A stretch of 64,000 bases of DNA from Kudoa neothunni (taxonomy: Eukaryota; Cnidaria). Where the stretch lies: assembly GCA_964304625.1 (NCBI GenBank), contig OZ199839.1, positions 6,820,001 through 6,884,000 of the forward strand. The letters are read 5' to 3'. Positions 36,536 through 49,298 of the stretch are shown here, in pieces (the stretch's first letter is position 1; every line of letters begins with the position of its first letter). A program made the translations under genes and the position numbers. Under the pieces are notes generated by a model. It did no database searches. It saw only the letters and a list, made by a program, of their open reading frames with translations, and had not been told where the DNA came from.

Positions 36536-37229
36536 CCCTCACTCTAAATATATAGGCCGTTAACAAACACAATCGAAAGGAATATTTAGTTAATGTCCTG
36601 TTTATTGTCTTCATTTTGACTTTCCGTTGTTTTATTTTCTATCATATAAATCTAATGAATATTAAATAAATAATTTTTTTATTTATTACATATTAAATTT
36701 ATACAACTTATGCGAAAATGTAACGTATATTTCTATTTTATTGATTACGACTTCTTTTTTATAATCTCATGGATCATATTATTTGGTTATTTAATTAGTT
36801 AGTTAAGTTGATTAATGAATCTGTTTATATTTTTATCATTCAACATAAAAAATTACAGTAAGTAACCAATTTCTTGCACTTTTTAAACCTCCTTAGTTAG
36901 AATATTGATTGGTCACTGCTTATGTGAACTATTTCTTATATTATTTCAATCAATGTTTCTATAAAAATTATTAAAAAGGGTTGCTAAATAAAATAATTGT
37001 AAGTCACGTGATTAGCCTAATTCACGTATTTTTTTTTATTATTTAGTTAAGTCAATGTATGATGCCAAAACACTCTTATAACTATATTTTATACCGAAAA
37101 ATACAATATTACTTATTATTATGAAAGTATCTAATCTAATGACCCCTAGACTGCCACCGTATCACGTTTTAAAATATCCATTATCTAGAATCTTAATGTC
37201 ATCCTAGAGGTGGAAAATAAAATAATCAG
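36536..37229. other. Intergenic, no gene seen
   Basis: AT-rich spacer between SAPLIP copy 5 and the pogo-type relic. Confidence 0.4.
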
Positions 37230-37570
37230 AACCTATAAATATTTTTAGATTCTAAAAATAGAAATTATTTACATGCAGGACAATTTAATTCTGTTGATGA
37301 TGTATATGGGTGGATTGAGTGGACACGAAGAAAAAAGATTATAGTAAGCTTCGTCACGATAATCATCAAGAGAAATTAATTGGCCGAAGAGCAAGGTTTA
37401 CCTTCATGTACAATTCGAGGAGGGTTCCATTGTTTAAAAAAAAGGTCCAACATTTGAACATCAAATTTTATCAATTAATCTGCTGAAACTACTTCAGAAT
37501 GGATCAATCAAGTCAGAAAATTTTATTTGCAATGTAGACGAAACTGCCTTATTCTACCGATAGCAAAAAT
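37230..37570 (+). pseudogene. pogo/Tigger-type transposase fragment
   Basis: At 37525-37560 the frame reads NFICNVDETALFYR, the signature around the first catalytic aspartate of pogo/Tigger DDE transposases (iyNaDETGLFyr). Frame breaks lie upstream, and the frame stops just after the motif. Element ends were not identified. Confidence 0.6.
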
Positions 37571-38481
37571 GGGAATATTTCATAGGTCGTTGAAAAATAT
37601 TTTTCTTCTATTAACGCGTTTCTAGAATCTTAATTTTCTTTAAAAATTAATATATTGGTAACTGGTCTTTTTAAGCGCAACTTAATCATTATCAAATGTC
37701 AATTTTTTCTGAAATAATTGCACAGGCAAGTATGTGAAATTGGACGTGGCCGATTTGACGCACTTTTTTCTTGTTTCTGAGGGGATTACGTGAAATTGGT
37801 TCCTTATTGTATTAATTAATACACAAATGTATAATTTTGTCTTTAAATATATAAAGCTTATAAAATAATAAATGAATTACGTTTTATTTGAAAAAAAATC
37901 AAATAATTTACTACAGTTATTTAATTTATGAACATGATGCCTCCAAAGTTATTAAACGATAACAGTTCCTTCAGATAAATATTATCAATATTTTTCATTA
38001 ATTAATTATCTCAAAATATGAACAGTATTCGGGAATTTTCGTTATAAAAATTGGTAAAAAATAATCATCGAACGTTGAATAATTAGAAAAGGTGTAACCA
38101 CGCTTGGGAATAATTGTTTAATTAAGAAAATATAAATTTTACCGCTTATTTACGAGCAATTGCGATACAAACAATAATTTTTGCTGATATATTACTTACT
38201 TTTAACTTTTATCAATTTTACTACCAATAAATTAATAAATTTATTAATTAGAATGAATTTAAAAAAATAAATCATATCAACTAACTAATTGAATATGCCA
38301 ATCTCCTCCAAATAATATAGTATAAAAATAAGTCATTAGTAAACTAATAAACAGAATTATCTCGACACCAAATTATACGTATCTTGTTATTTAAGAATGA
38401 TGTCTAAACAATGATCTTTTTAAATAGTATTAAATTATTCGAACATCTTAATAATAATCATTATAATTAAAAAATTCGTCC
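37571..38481. other. Intergenic, AT-rich
   Basis: No gene. A variant TAATCATTATAA occurs at about 38455, 27 bases before the ATG of copy 6. Confidence 0.4.
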
Positions 38482-39002
38482 ATGATTTGGCAAACAATGG
38501 TTTTATCCCTTCTACTCCTCTTTAATGGTATTTACTCAAATTCATCGATATGATATAATATTTTATAGCTTACATTGGTACTGTTCCCCTCCGTTCAATG
38601 GAATTAGTTGGTACGTATGAGAAAGAGAAGAGCATATCAGACGATGATCACAAGATTATTAATGATTTTATTAACGCATCCTGCAAACTCTGTAAAGTAA
38701 GAGCATGGATATACTCTAAAAATTTAATTAATGTTTTGATCACAGAAGATTCTTATGACCTTAGTTATCGGCCATGTGTATGTACCGAAGGAACAATATT
38801 TAGAATGTGTGTGCAAAGTCGTTGATCCTCATGAAATGCTTGTACCTTGTTAATTCGCTCTACTTTAATTCATATTTAATAGTGCAATTTAATTATCGAT
38901 GATATTTACAGGGCATATAAGAAAGAAAGAGGGAGCTCCCCCATTATTAACGTTTGCAACCTATATTGTGGAGGCAACTCAACTAATACTGGCATTTTTT
39001 AA
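38482..39002 (+). CDS. SAPLIP-like secreted protein, copy 6
   Basis: Intact, 129 codons, exons 38482-38527, 38569-38696, 38746-38841, 38883-39002. Signal peptide MIWQTMVLSLLLLFN. Exon 2 is three codons shorter than in its neighbours, so the cysteines fall at 54, 57, 81, 91, 115 and 119, with identical spacing. Motifs: SCKLCK, VCK, C at the start of exon 4, VCNLYC. An extra cysteine lies two residues before the third, as in copy 5, suggesting those two are closest relatives. A Ser/Asn/Gly-rich tail of ten residues follows the last cysteine. Confidence 0.65.
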
Positions 39003-41286
39003 TATAACAGGAAAAGCCACTTACAATAGTTTAACCTGATATCATGATTTATTAAATTTTTGATGTTCTAAATTATCTACGTCGATATTTATGACTATTG
39101 AATAAAAAAATAAACTTTAAGTCTATTAGAACTACAACTGCCTCTTGCTGTATATTAAAAGTAAATATATTTGGAACTATTGTCGTTTAATCAGTAGCTG
39201 ATGCAAATATGAAACATATATTGATTAAACTATATCACATTTCTATTTTTAAATATTCTATCAGTATTTTTATTAGTCTAATTTCTTGGACCAAACACAA
39301 TAAATAATATTCTTTATATAAATATATAAATTATTAATAATAATTTTTGATAAATTTAAAAACCATTTATATTTTTTTATAATAATTATTTTATGTATTT
39401 TGGATATGTGTATGTTATTCATAAATTATTACCACGTCGAAGTGAAGGTTTGAAGCTCAGAACAAATTTCGAAACTTATTCTTTATAGATTATAAACGCA
39501 TATCATTGAGGATGAATTATAAAAGTATATTAAAAAAGGTTATACAGATCATAATTACTTCTTTTAGCGTTATTAACCTTTTGTTAATTATTCATTAATT
39601 CAATTTAATAATAGAATAATGTATTACACAGAGAAATAGAATTAAGCAATAAAACACATAAAGCACAGATAGGATAGTAATAAAAATAATATGATTTTAC
39701 AAACATATGTTCTCATTTAATAAAAATTTGACGACCCCGTATTAATTTTTTAGGATTGTCACGATCAATTTGCGCAAGAGTAAATTGACAGCGACTGCTA
39801 ATTTTTTCTAAATGAAAATTAAATAGTTATTCAAAAAATTTTACACCGAATGGTAGTAAAATATGTTTATGGTTTCTCTCTATTTATATTAATTTAATGA
39901 AATATATTACATTTATTGGGTAATTAAAATAAAGTCCATTAGATATTTATAACTATACGAGTAAAAAATGTAACTCCGTTTATTTCTATTAACACATAGA
40001 TTTAAATGGGGTCTATAATTTAAACGCATTCATGCAATATTAATCTTTATTCACGAATCCCACAAAGTATTGTCAATGAGAAAAAATAAGTTTGGTGTAT
40101 CCATTTAGAGTAGAAGAAAAAACTTTAAATTTGAATCGATATCATCAAATAATGATTCGTCCATTGTTACGATACGCTCTGGATGTTTTAGGGATTCAAA
40201 TTTGGACGAGGTAAGGTGAACTAATTTTGGTTTAATTTATTACAAAAATAATAGCTATTTTAATGTTAAACATTGATTTAAAATCAAATTTTTTCTATAT
40301 TGATATATTTCTCTAAGCGTCAACTAATTTTGATTAAAGGTGTCTTAATTAGTCCTCCTGTTCTTCCATATGACCTAGTTTGCGTATCCGAGTAAATAAA
40401 TATCTCAAAAAGCTTTGAATGTGAGATTTACAAATAAACAGAGAAATATTGCAAAAAATTTTATATTGAAATAATAATGGTATTCCAATGTATGTATTAA
40501 TTGAATAATGCCATAGAGAAAGAATACTTTATACAATACTATTTAGAATCATAATAATGATTAAAATTCAGGTAATATTAAAATATATATGCGATCATAT
40601 AACAACATATTATACATTTACAATTTATGGTTAAATTTCTACTTTAGAGAGTAAAAAAAGGCGTAAATTATCTAATAAGTCCTTATGAGGGATTGATGTA
40701 AAAAAATTCATTGTTCTAAGCAAACTTTTCCGTAAAACTTATTTTTTTATACTTCAAAAATATTCGTGAACCTAAAATTAATCTTTTAAAAAGGGCCGAT
40801 TCATTATTCATTATACATTAGTTAAAGATTCGAATCATTAGGAGCGATCAAAAAATAATATTAGGATTTATTAATATTGAGAGTACTTGATTTGAATAAG
40901 AGTTAATTGTATGGCAGTAAGAGGACCCTGTATTTATTAAGTTCATTACTGATAGTTTTTGCGGGTACAACACCAACAAATCCCATTAGAACTGTTAGTA
41001 TATAATAAATTGGTTTTAGTATTAAAAAAATTAATTTTCATTCAAAATATTACAACTATTTTTTTGCGATACTTTATTAAAACAACATAATAAATACGGG
41101 AAATGAAATATCATTATATTTATAGAATATTAATTATTAAATATAATCCTTAATAAAATATCATTTATTATTTTAAATTTATAACTAATATAAGCATATA
41201 CAATAATTTATCAAAAAGTTTATTTTTAAAGAATTAATTCTGTCTTTTATAATATTTTAATCTCTTATAACGAAGCGGTTTATATA
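39003..41286. other. Intergenic, AT-rich, no gene seen
   Basis: A 2.3-kb spacer with no coding frame above background and no transposon ends recognised. Confidence 0.4.
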
Positions 41287-41302
41287 TAATCATATTATAA
41301 TA
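41287..41302 (+). promoter_or_regulatory. TAATCATATTATAA word, SAPLIP copy 7
   Basis: The same word as in copies 1 to 4, but only 43 bases before the ATG at 41330. Confidence 0.45.
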
Positions 41303-41329
41303 TTTGTGGTGATAATCCTTCACATAATT

Positions 41330-41839
41330 ATGTATACTTTGGCAAAGCTAATATTGGCACTAATGTTCCTCTCTTTTGGTATTCTAGAGTAGGAATTTAA
41401 AAGTTATATATAATTCTCTTTAGATACAGTCAATAACAAACCTACAATTCTGTCGAATATGATTGATGAGAAAAACACTGTGAACATCAAAACGAATAAA
41501 TTATTTCAGGCTGTTGGAAGACAATCTATAGCCATGAATGTGTGGCTAGATATTTGCGGGGTAAGATACCTTTTTAAATGAATATTTCAAGTCAATCTAC
41601 TTTAGACAATTGATGATGTCTTAAGAATAGTATCTTCACTCGAAAATCCAAATGATTATATCAATAATCTTTGTGAATTATTTGGGGATTTTAGTATATT
41701 GGTAGTTTATTCATTATCAAAAAAAAAATCAAACTTGTTTTTGTAGTGTGATTATATTGCTATCGGATTGATTCATGTTTACCAGCACTCCCTTATGAGT
41801 CTTTCAAGTGAAGAGATCTGTCATTTGGTTTACAATTAA
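41330..41839 (+). CDS. SAPLIP-like secreted protein, copy 7, lacking one disulfide
   Basis: Intact, 124 codons, exons 41330-41378, 41424-41560, 41606-41701, 41747-41839. Signal peptide MYTLAKLILALMFLSF. Aligned by exon ends, the first cysteine is leucine (WLDIC at the exon 2 end) and the sixth is tyrosine (ICHLVY before the stop). The second, third, fourth and fifth cysteines remain at invariant spacing. In the saposin fold cysteines 1 and 6 pair, so one whole disulfide is lost and no half-cystine is left unpaired. Everything else (splice phases, 32-codon exon 3) is conserved. This is the most diverged member. Confidence 0.6.
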
Positions 41840-42149
41840 AGTCCCCTACCTCATTGAACCCATTAATTTGTCAAATAGATACAATTCTACTGTAGTCATT
41901 TAGTCATTATGAGAAATGAATCGGATAATTTAGAATGAACCTCTTTGTTTATAAAGTAACCGGTTCCAATGTATTCGTATATTCGTCTTAGATGGAAATT
42001 TCTTCGTATGTTAGGTTACCTTTCGAACGCTAAGTTGTAACCATGACAAAAAGCAGTGCGTTAACGTTTTATATCTATCCCCTCTCTTAATCGATAGATA
42101 AATAAAAAGAAAAACAATTAAACGCCATGGATCTCGAGGTTTTATTTAA

Positions 42150-43773
42150 CCTTCTAATGAATTTGGGGTAAATTTTTACCCCAACGAGAAGTTAATGATT
42201 GTATACGTGATATGTTTGCTTTTCAATGAATACAAGTTTTTTTCTAATCATCCAAAAAAGTTAATAATATATTATTTTAAAATATTATGTCTAAAAACAA
42301 AAAATCATTGCTCGATTGTTTTTTTTAAGTATGTCGTATTTTCTTAGACCAAATTGCGCCTAAATGTGCTAATTATATCATCCTTTTTATTTAAAACAAA
42401 CAATATAGATAAGGATGATGTATTAAAAAGTTGTATAGTTCTTGATTTCACCCCTGCTTTTGACTGACTGTCAAAATAATTGATTATTTATTATTGTTCA
42501 GAAATAGATCTAATATTTTTTGTATTTGATTCGTCAATCAATAGTTTATACAACATAATGTGGACGTTTGTTCACCGAAAAAGTTACGAGCCACACGTCA
42601 GTCTATAGAAATAAGGGAAAATTACTAAAATTTAATTATTAAACAACCAATATTTGTTCAACTTTATGTGTTTACATTAATATGTATTTTGCGTTAAAAT
42701 TTAATAGTTCTTTTTCTTTATAATTTTCACATATTTTCTAAATTTACGAACCAACACCCGTCATTGACCGCATAAATTTACATTCCGATGAATTTTTGGG
42801 GTAAAAACTAACCCCAGATTTTTTTCGCTAAAATTGGTAGATACAATAATAAGTATTGTATAAATCGAATTTTAGGTTTATTCGATGGCTAAATTGAAGT
42901 TATATGGGTATTACCTATGCTAGTTGTCACGTGACTTCCTTTTTTTGTTTTTAACATTGCAATAATTGAGATGGATTTCACCGATAATAATTAAAATGAT
43001 GAATAAAATTCTTTTACAATGATTGCGAATACTTTTCAATTGATATATTGTAAGAATCTGACAAGATTGAAAATTTTGAGAATTCGGGTTAATGAACATT
43101 CACATTCAGTAATGACGGCCTGTGATATTTTTCCATTTAATGGATTTATTATTTATAAATGCGTGTTTAATTTACTGAAAAAACTTGTGAGATAATATAG
43201 TTATGAGAAAGTATTTTAATAATATGGAAAAGTTATTATATCATTTCATTAATGGAAAGAAACATCCTTGAAGCCCAAAATCCTAAGAGCTCGACCTTAT
43301 CTATTCTGCTATAACTCCGAACAACAAATACAAATAAATGAACAATATTTTCAAGGTTTGAATGTTCTCTACTGCAAATGAATAAGAAACCCATTACTGC
43401 TTGTTTCAGGTGTATGAAAATGTTGCAAAAATTATTCTGAGTGTATGCAAATCTTATCCTCATTAAATGTTCTATTTTTTTGCGCAAATAATAATTAAAA
43501 TATTTATTACACGATATAAATGTGGAATCTACTCAAACATTAAGTTTTAATCAAAAATTTCATTGCGGATTTTAACGAATACAATTTTCGTAGGATTATG
43601 AGGACAACTATTCTGATGTTAGTTGTTTCACAGCTGAATCTACCCATGGGATTATGCCTATTTTTATTTTCTAAAATCAGATATTTTTTATGATACGAAT
43701 GGAGAAATAAAAAATAAGGGTATTTTTTACACCAAATTCATCGGAGTACAGTCGATTTTAGTACATTTGAGGG
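42150..43773. mobile_element. piggyBac-like element, degenerate
   Basis: Bounded by TTAA at 42146-42149 and 43774-43777. The ends are CCTTCTAATG and the inverse of CCCTCAAATG. Both ends carry an ATGAATTTGG-GTAAA motif. Near the left end this forms a 22-bp near-perfect palindrome (42163-42184, arms TTGGGGTAAA). A related GGGGTAAAAACTAACCCC hairpin is at about 42799-42816. A minus-strand frame at 43236-43487 is unassigned. No transposase core is readable. Confidence 0.55.
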
Positions 43774-44263
43774 TTAAAAACATTGATTCTACGAGCAGAA
43801 AACTATTTCATTGTTTTTGATTGAACCGACTACTTTGTTCTTTTCTTATATTTTTAATTATTGCCACAAGCAAATCACGTCCAAGTCTGCACGGAGAAAA
43901 TTTTTACGAGGTCAGCTTCGTCAGTTTAAGCTGAGGGAGATAACTGAGACATTAGTAAGCTTGATTTGACCATCGACGCAAATATTACATCTTAAAAACT
44001 TTTAACTATTAATTGTTTTATGTCAATTCTTTTCATACAATATACAGTCGATTCTGGATAGTGTGAAGTAAATCGAGAAATTAAAATATCTTCACAATAG
44101 AAAAAAAAGTTTGTAATATCCATAGAATGCGTATTTTTTATTTAATAATATATGGAATGAGTTATTTTCAATTATTTTATTCAATTTCATATAGTTTACA
44201 CATTAAACGTTATTTTAAATTTGAACTATAAATCTCAAACATTGTTCACAAAATCTACTAAGA
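43774..44263. other. Intergenic, no gene seen
   Basis: AT-rich spacer between two transposon relics. Confidence 0.4.
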
Positions 44264-45636
44264 CAGGGTTTCCCTACAGGGGGTGCATGAAGCAATCATT
44301 GGGGGTGCGGGAGCACCCTATAATGAATTAAGAATTTAAGCCTGACTATATGAATGAAAGAAAAATATGATTTCTGAAAGTCATTTTGAAGCTACCGTAT
44401 TTAATTAAATATCATATAATGGGATATTTTGTTAATGAAATAATCTAATAATAACAGATTTTTTATAGTGCACTTTCCATTAAAATCATTCTATCTTTTA
44501 AAATCATATAAATTTATAATTCAAAAATCGTTACTTATTTACAAAAAAACTCATTAATTATTAATAAAATATTGTCAACTTGTATTTTGGAGTATGAAGA
44601 CGTTAACAGATTCCAACTTAATGCTGTGTATTTAATGAGCGAATTAACATCGCCCACTTATCATCATGGTTGCTTCCCAAAAGGTTAGAAAATGGAATGA
44701 GGATTATACTCGGTATAGCTTCACAAGAGTTACTATTGTAGGCAAGATATCACGAATAATACCATGTATCACATAAATAAATTGAGATTATCCTTTGATG
44801 GTTATTATTCTCCCGACCAATTACAAGATTCTGATATTTGGATTGTTGATCCATTTTAATTTAATGTTAATAATATGAATAATGATGATAATGATACGGA
44901 GGAATTAATAGATTTGCAAGAAAACTACACAATGAAAATTCATTTGAGAACTTTTGGTGCAATGCCCAACGCAGTTACCCGTCCCTTGTAAAAACAGCAT
45001 TGAAAATTCTTACCCCATTCACGGCGACCTGGTTTTGCAAGTCAGGATTTTCATCTTTGTTGTATTTATAAAATAAATATAGAAATTTACTGAATCCAGA
45101 AAATGATTTACGCATCGCATTGACAAATGTGGGACCGAGATTTGAATTATTAGTGAAAGAACACCAAGAGAGGGAAAGCCGATAAATCAAAATTAAACTC
45201 AATAGTTTTTAAATATGTTATCATTTTTTTTAATCTTGGTCTATTATATGCTTATTTAGTGACTGAATTTGATATCAAACTTAATGTATATATATATATA
45301 TTAACTATATATCTGACTATACGCAATATTTTATTAATTGTTATATAAAATAAAAATTCTATAATTTTTGGCTTTCTTTTTAAAATGTATGATTATTATA
45401 GAAATGCTTTTTTTAATTTTATTCATAAAGTAGTAGCGATTAATCGACTAAACTCACGAAAATTATTTTAATATATTTCTTTCAAAATTACAAAATTAAA
45501 ATGCATTGTTTGGAATATAAACTTAAAGTAAAAAAGGAAACACAAATTTACCATTAATATTTTTAAAGTGTTAACATAGGGATGCGAGAGTGAACTTGAA
45601 AATCGTTTGGGGTGGGGGAATAAAAGGTAAACGCTG
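44264..45636 (+). mobile_element. hAT-type transposon relic (ZBED5-like)
   Basis: The left end CAGGGTTTCCC (44264) and the inverse of CAGCGTTTACC at 45626-45636 are typical hAT termini; the flanking 8 bp match poorly. On the plus strand, about 44836-44930 encodes a W-I-x-x-PF...EELIDLQ segment and about 45001-45190 encodes KYRNLLNPENDLRIALTNV followed by PRFELL. Both match the C-terminal dimerisation region of the hAT transposases behind ZBED5/GTF2IRD2-type genes. There are several stops and frame changes. It is a relic, not a gene. Confidence 0.65.
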
Positions 45637-47113
45637 TCCTAGAGAGATATTGATAACCGTATTGTAATTATTTCAATAATATTCAGCTATAATGAAATAA
45701 ATACATAAATCTACAATATTTAGGCTTCCTTCAATACGAAGTTGTAAAATGGGCTGCACTAATAATGCAGATAAGATTTAATGAAGACATGTCAAGGTTT
45801 GTGGAGAATGAACCCAATAGATCATTCCGATGATTCCAAGAATTGCAAGAACTGCAAGAATTTGGGGGAAATATGCTCATTAGCTAACCTTATCTTACAT
45901 TCAATAGCTGTATTATTTAGACATTTTATAAATTCTACTGAACAAATTGGTTTTAAATGATAACATATCTATAGATATTATTTGTGTCGTATGTTTTTTA
46001 CAATTTATTATTTTGTAAGGTTTTAACAACATGTCTATTGGTGTTAATATTATCATTGGCCAGATTATTAATGTGGAATAAAATTGTTCCAAATTATCGA
46101 AAAAGATAGTAGATTTAATAAAATTACGATTACTAAAATAATATTGGACTTATGCTCTCGGTTTAGACTTTATACATGTGAAGTTCAAAGTTTATTTTTT
46201 CTAGGCTAACCTAATAATGAGATTAAACCGAGAAGATGCTTTTATTATTTATTTTAGTTAATGGTATTATTGTATGTAAACAAATTTTAAATAAATAAGT
46301 CATATATTTAGGCAAATTCTTGACAAATAATTTATTACGATACCCAACAATCGAATTTAAAATTAGAACAAAAAATACAATTCTATTTGAAACTGTCTAT
46401 AATTTGGACTATCAAAAAAAATCTAATTGGTAATGCATATTATTGTACAAAATAATCAGATTATATAGAATTTACTTTATAAAATGTCTTAAATAATTTA
46501 GATTTATTTTAACTATCAATAATAACACTTGCTTATTTAATTTTTAATATAAGCTAAATGGGAGATTATATTAAATCGATAATCCTTAAAATTAAAAAAA
46601 CACAAAATTTAATGCATTGCATTAAGTATAACTGTTTATAATTAGTTTCTTATAAAATGAAAAAAATCTAATTTTAATTTAATCGTGCTCATTATATAGA
46701 ATTCAATAATTAGTTCATTTATTCGTAGAAAATTTAATAATTAATCTTTTTAGTCTATAGTTGTTGCATGTAATAAAGAAGGAATACATTAGTACCAAAA
46801 AATACACTTTGTTTTTATTATTCGTACTTACAGTACCAACAATGAATAACCATAATCTATCTTGTAATCAAAATAAATTAATAGGGATAATAATTTCCTT
46901 ATAAAAGTTACATATCGTGATATAATTACTTTTTCTTATTTATTTGTAACGTAACATCATTGTAAAATAATAAACGAATTCTGATTAATATTAGAAATTA
47001 TTAAGTTCCAACCATTTCTCATTGAGTATTTAAATAAACCACCACAAAAAAATAACAACCTGTTCAATAATATTATTTTAAATAAATACCAATTAAGTAG
47101 CAAATTGAAAGCC
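45637..47113. other. Intergenic with a possible small membrane exon
   Basis: On the minus strand 45778-45875 reads one hydrophobic helix (ILAVLAILGIIGMIYWV) and a short tail before a stop, after an AATGAG acceptor-like site. No upstream exon was found, so it is not called as a gene. An inverted repeat CTCGGTTTA/TAAACCGAG with a loop of about 50 bases lies at about 46158-46232. Confidence 0.3.
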
Positions 47114-47636
47114 ATGGCGAATACAATGATTGTTATATCACTTCTTTTTATCTTTGTTGGTACCAACTATTAAAGCTGTAAATAAAATAACTGTAAGAGC
47201 CATTTAGCATCCATCAGTAGCAATTCATTACCTCTGAGTGTCCTTAACAAAAATAATGTTACAATTCGAGGACATCCAAACATTCACTCTCCTCATGTCG
47301 TAGGTGACTTTAACATTAATGATATATTGTGTCAATGTTGCAGAGTAAGTGATTATTTGATATTTCATAACATTCGATTATGATGAAATTATAGGTCGGT
47401 GTAGAATTAATGGAAATGATCACCAAGGTCAAAAATAAAGAAGAATACGTGGACAATATTTGCAAGATAGCAGGGAGTTTCAAATTTGTGGTATTCGATT
47501 TATTTTTCTATTCGGCGATATTCACATTATTTAGTGTGACGAGGTCGTATATGGAATCATCAGTCTATACGAAAGTATTTTCAAGAATAATTCGCCCTTG
47601 CAAGTGTGTCATGTTTTCTGTGAAAACAAACAATAA
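47114..47636 (+). CDS. SAPLIP-like secreted protein, copy 8
   Basis: Intact, 126 codons, exons 47114-47159, 47208-47344, 47395-47490, 47535-47636. Signal peptide MANTMIVISLLFIFV is close to that of copy 3. Cysteines at 57, 60, 84, 94, 118 and 122 have the invariant spacing, with one extra directly before the second (ILCQCC). Closing motif VCHVFC. The propeptide-like region is His/Asn-rich rather than acidic. It is separated from copy 7 by 5.3 kb containing two transposon relics and is the last member seen. Confidence 0.65.
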
Positions 47637-49298
47637 TTGTTCGGTCGCCCTTCCACTTCTATCTACTATATTATGAATATCAGAACTAGTTAATAAGTAG
47701 AATTATTCCAAAGTCGTTTTCTATTTTTAAATTTTTGCGTCATTCGAAAATAAATGGTTTTTGTCAGCATTTATCGACGATAGCTTACAAAAATTAATAT
47801 AAAACTCAATATACGTATTTTAAAAAATATAATTAAATATCTCAGTAAATAAGTTCCTCGATTAATTTTGAATAACGAAATAATTAAACTTCTAGGGATT
47901 TATTAGATCAGTAAAATATTGATGCGAACAAATTTTTTAAAACTATAATAATTATCGAGTTACAAATAAATAAAAACATATTTAAATATAACAATTTGAA
48001 GGTTTCGCGGTAAAATAAACCTTAATACGTTTCAGTAAATTCCTATCCTTCTCTTCAAACAAAAAAGATAAAATAATTTAAATTAAATTATTAGTTTATA
48101 ATATTTTTAATCTCTTTTGTTTTCAATTTTATTAATTCAAATAAAGCACAAACTTCGTTTTGATATGTTAATTTAAAAAAATTTTCACATAAATACTATA
48201 TTTGAGCAGATTTTACTTTAATGGCATTTGTTCTTTTATAATGAAATGATGAATCTATTTAATTAAGGTGAAAAGCTATGGGTTCGTAAATAAAATATCA
48301 GATAAATATAATGTGGGGTTTAATTTAAATTTTGTGATATTGAATAGCACATGAAGCTTAAATATTAAAGATTAACTAAATTTGAACCGCATAATATTTA
48401 CAATTATAAGAGATCAAAAAGCTTTAATTTCCCAATTTATTATTTTTCTTTAAAATTTCCATATTATTTCCAGACAATGTTCTATTAATATTTATACCTA
48501 GAGGGTTATTCAAAAATAAAAATATTCGTTAGAAAATTAATAAAACTAAGTAATAATTTTAATAGATTATTAGAAAGGTTTTTTATAATAAATTTAATTT
48601 TTATAGGTTATATTACAAAACATTTTCAAAATTAATATATATCATAGTCATAAACCTTAATATATTTTTAGATTTAGCTTTAAAAAAAGAATATCCCTTG
48701 TTAAAAATTTATTCACGTAATGAAATATAATTAACTTCAGAAATATTTTTAGTCTTTATACATAAATATCCAAATTAATTTAAAACAATTAAATAAATGA
48801 GGAAATATTATTAATAATATTCTGTTAATCATTAGTATTTAATTATCCATGGATTTATACGATATTTTATGAATTGGCTTGATATTCTTATCGTTTAAAT
48901 TAGGTATGATTTAGTAAAATGCCTGTTTTTAAATTGGTAAGATAAATTTTGTACTTATGTAATTATACTTTAATCAAATGAATAATTAAATTGATTATTA
49001 AGGCATTTAATTCCTCAAATAACACGTATTGCAATATAAAGCTTTCAATACATTAATATTAACTTATAGTTATCTAGATCAATTTAAAAATAGACACGCT
49101 CGAAAAATAAATAAAACTAAATTTGGAGTCTCAAAATCGTATATATAGATGAAAAATGGATCTCCCTCGAAAAAATTACATGATTATATACAGTATTTTA
49201 ACATCAAATTGCAACTGTGGCGAACAAAATTACAAGTGTGTCGAATCAACATAAAAACGGTGCATGCAGCAGAATAAAATGACTATCACCCTGCTCAA
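47637..49298. other. Intergenic, extremely AT-rich
   Basis: No gene, repeat array or transposon end seen. Confidence 0.4.
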
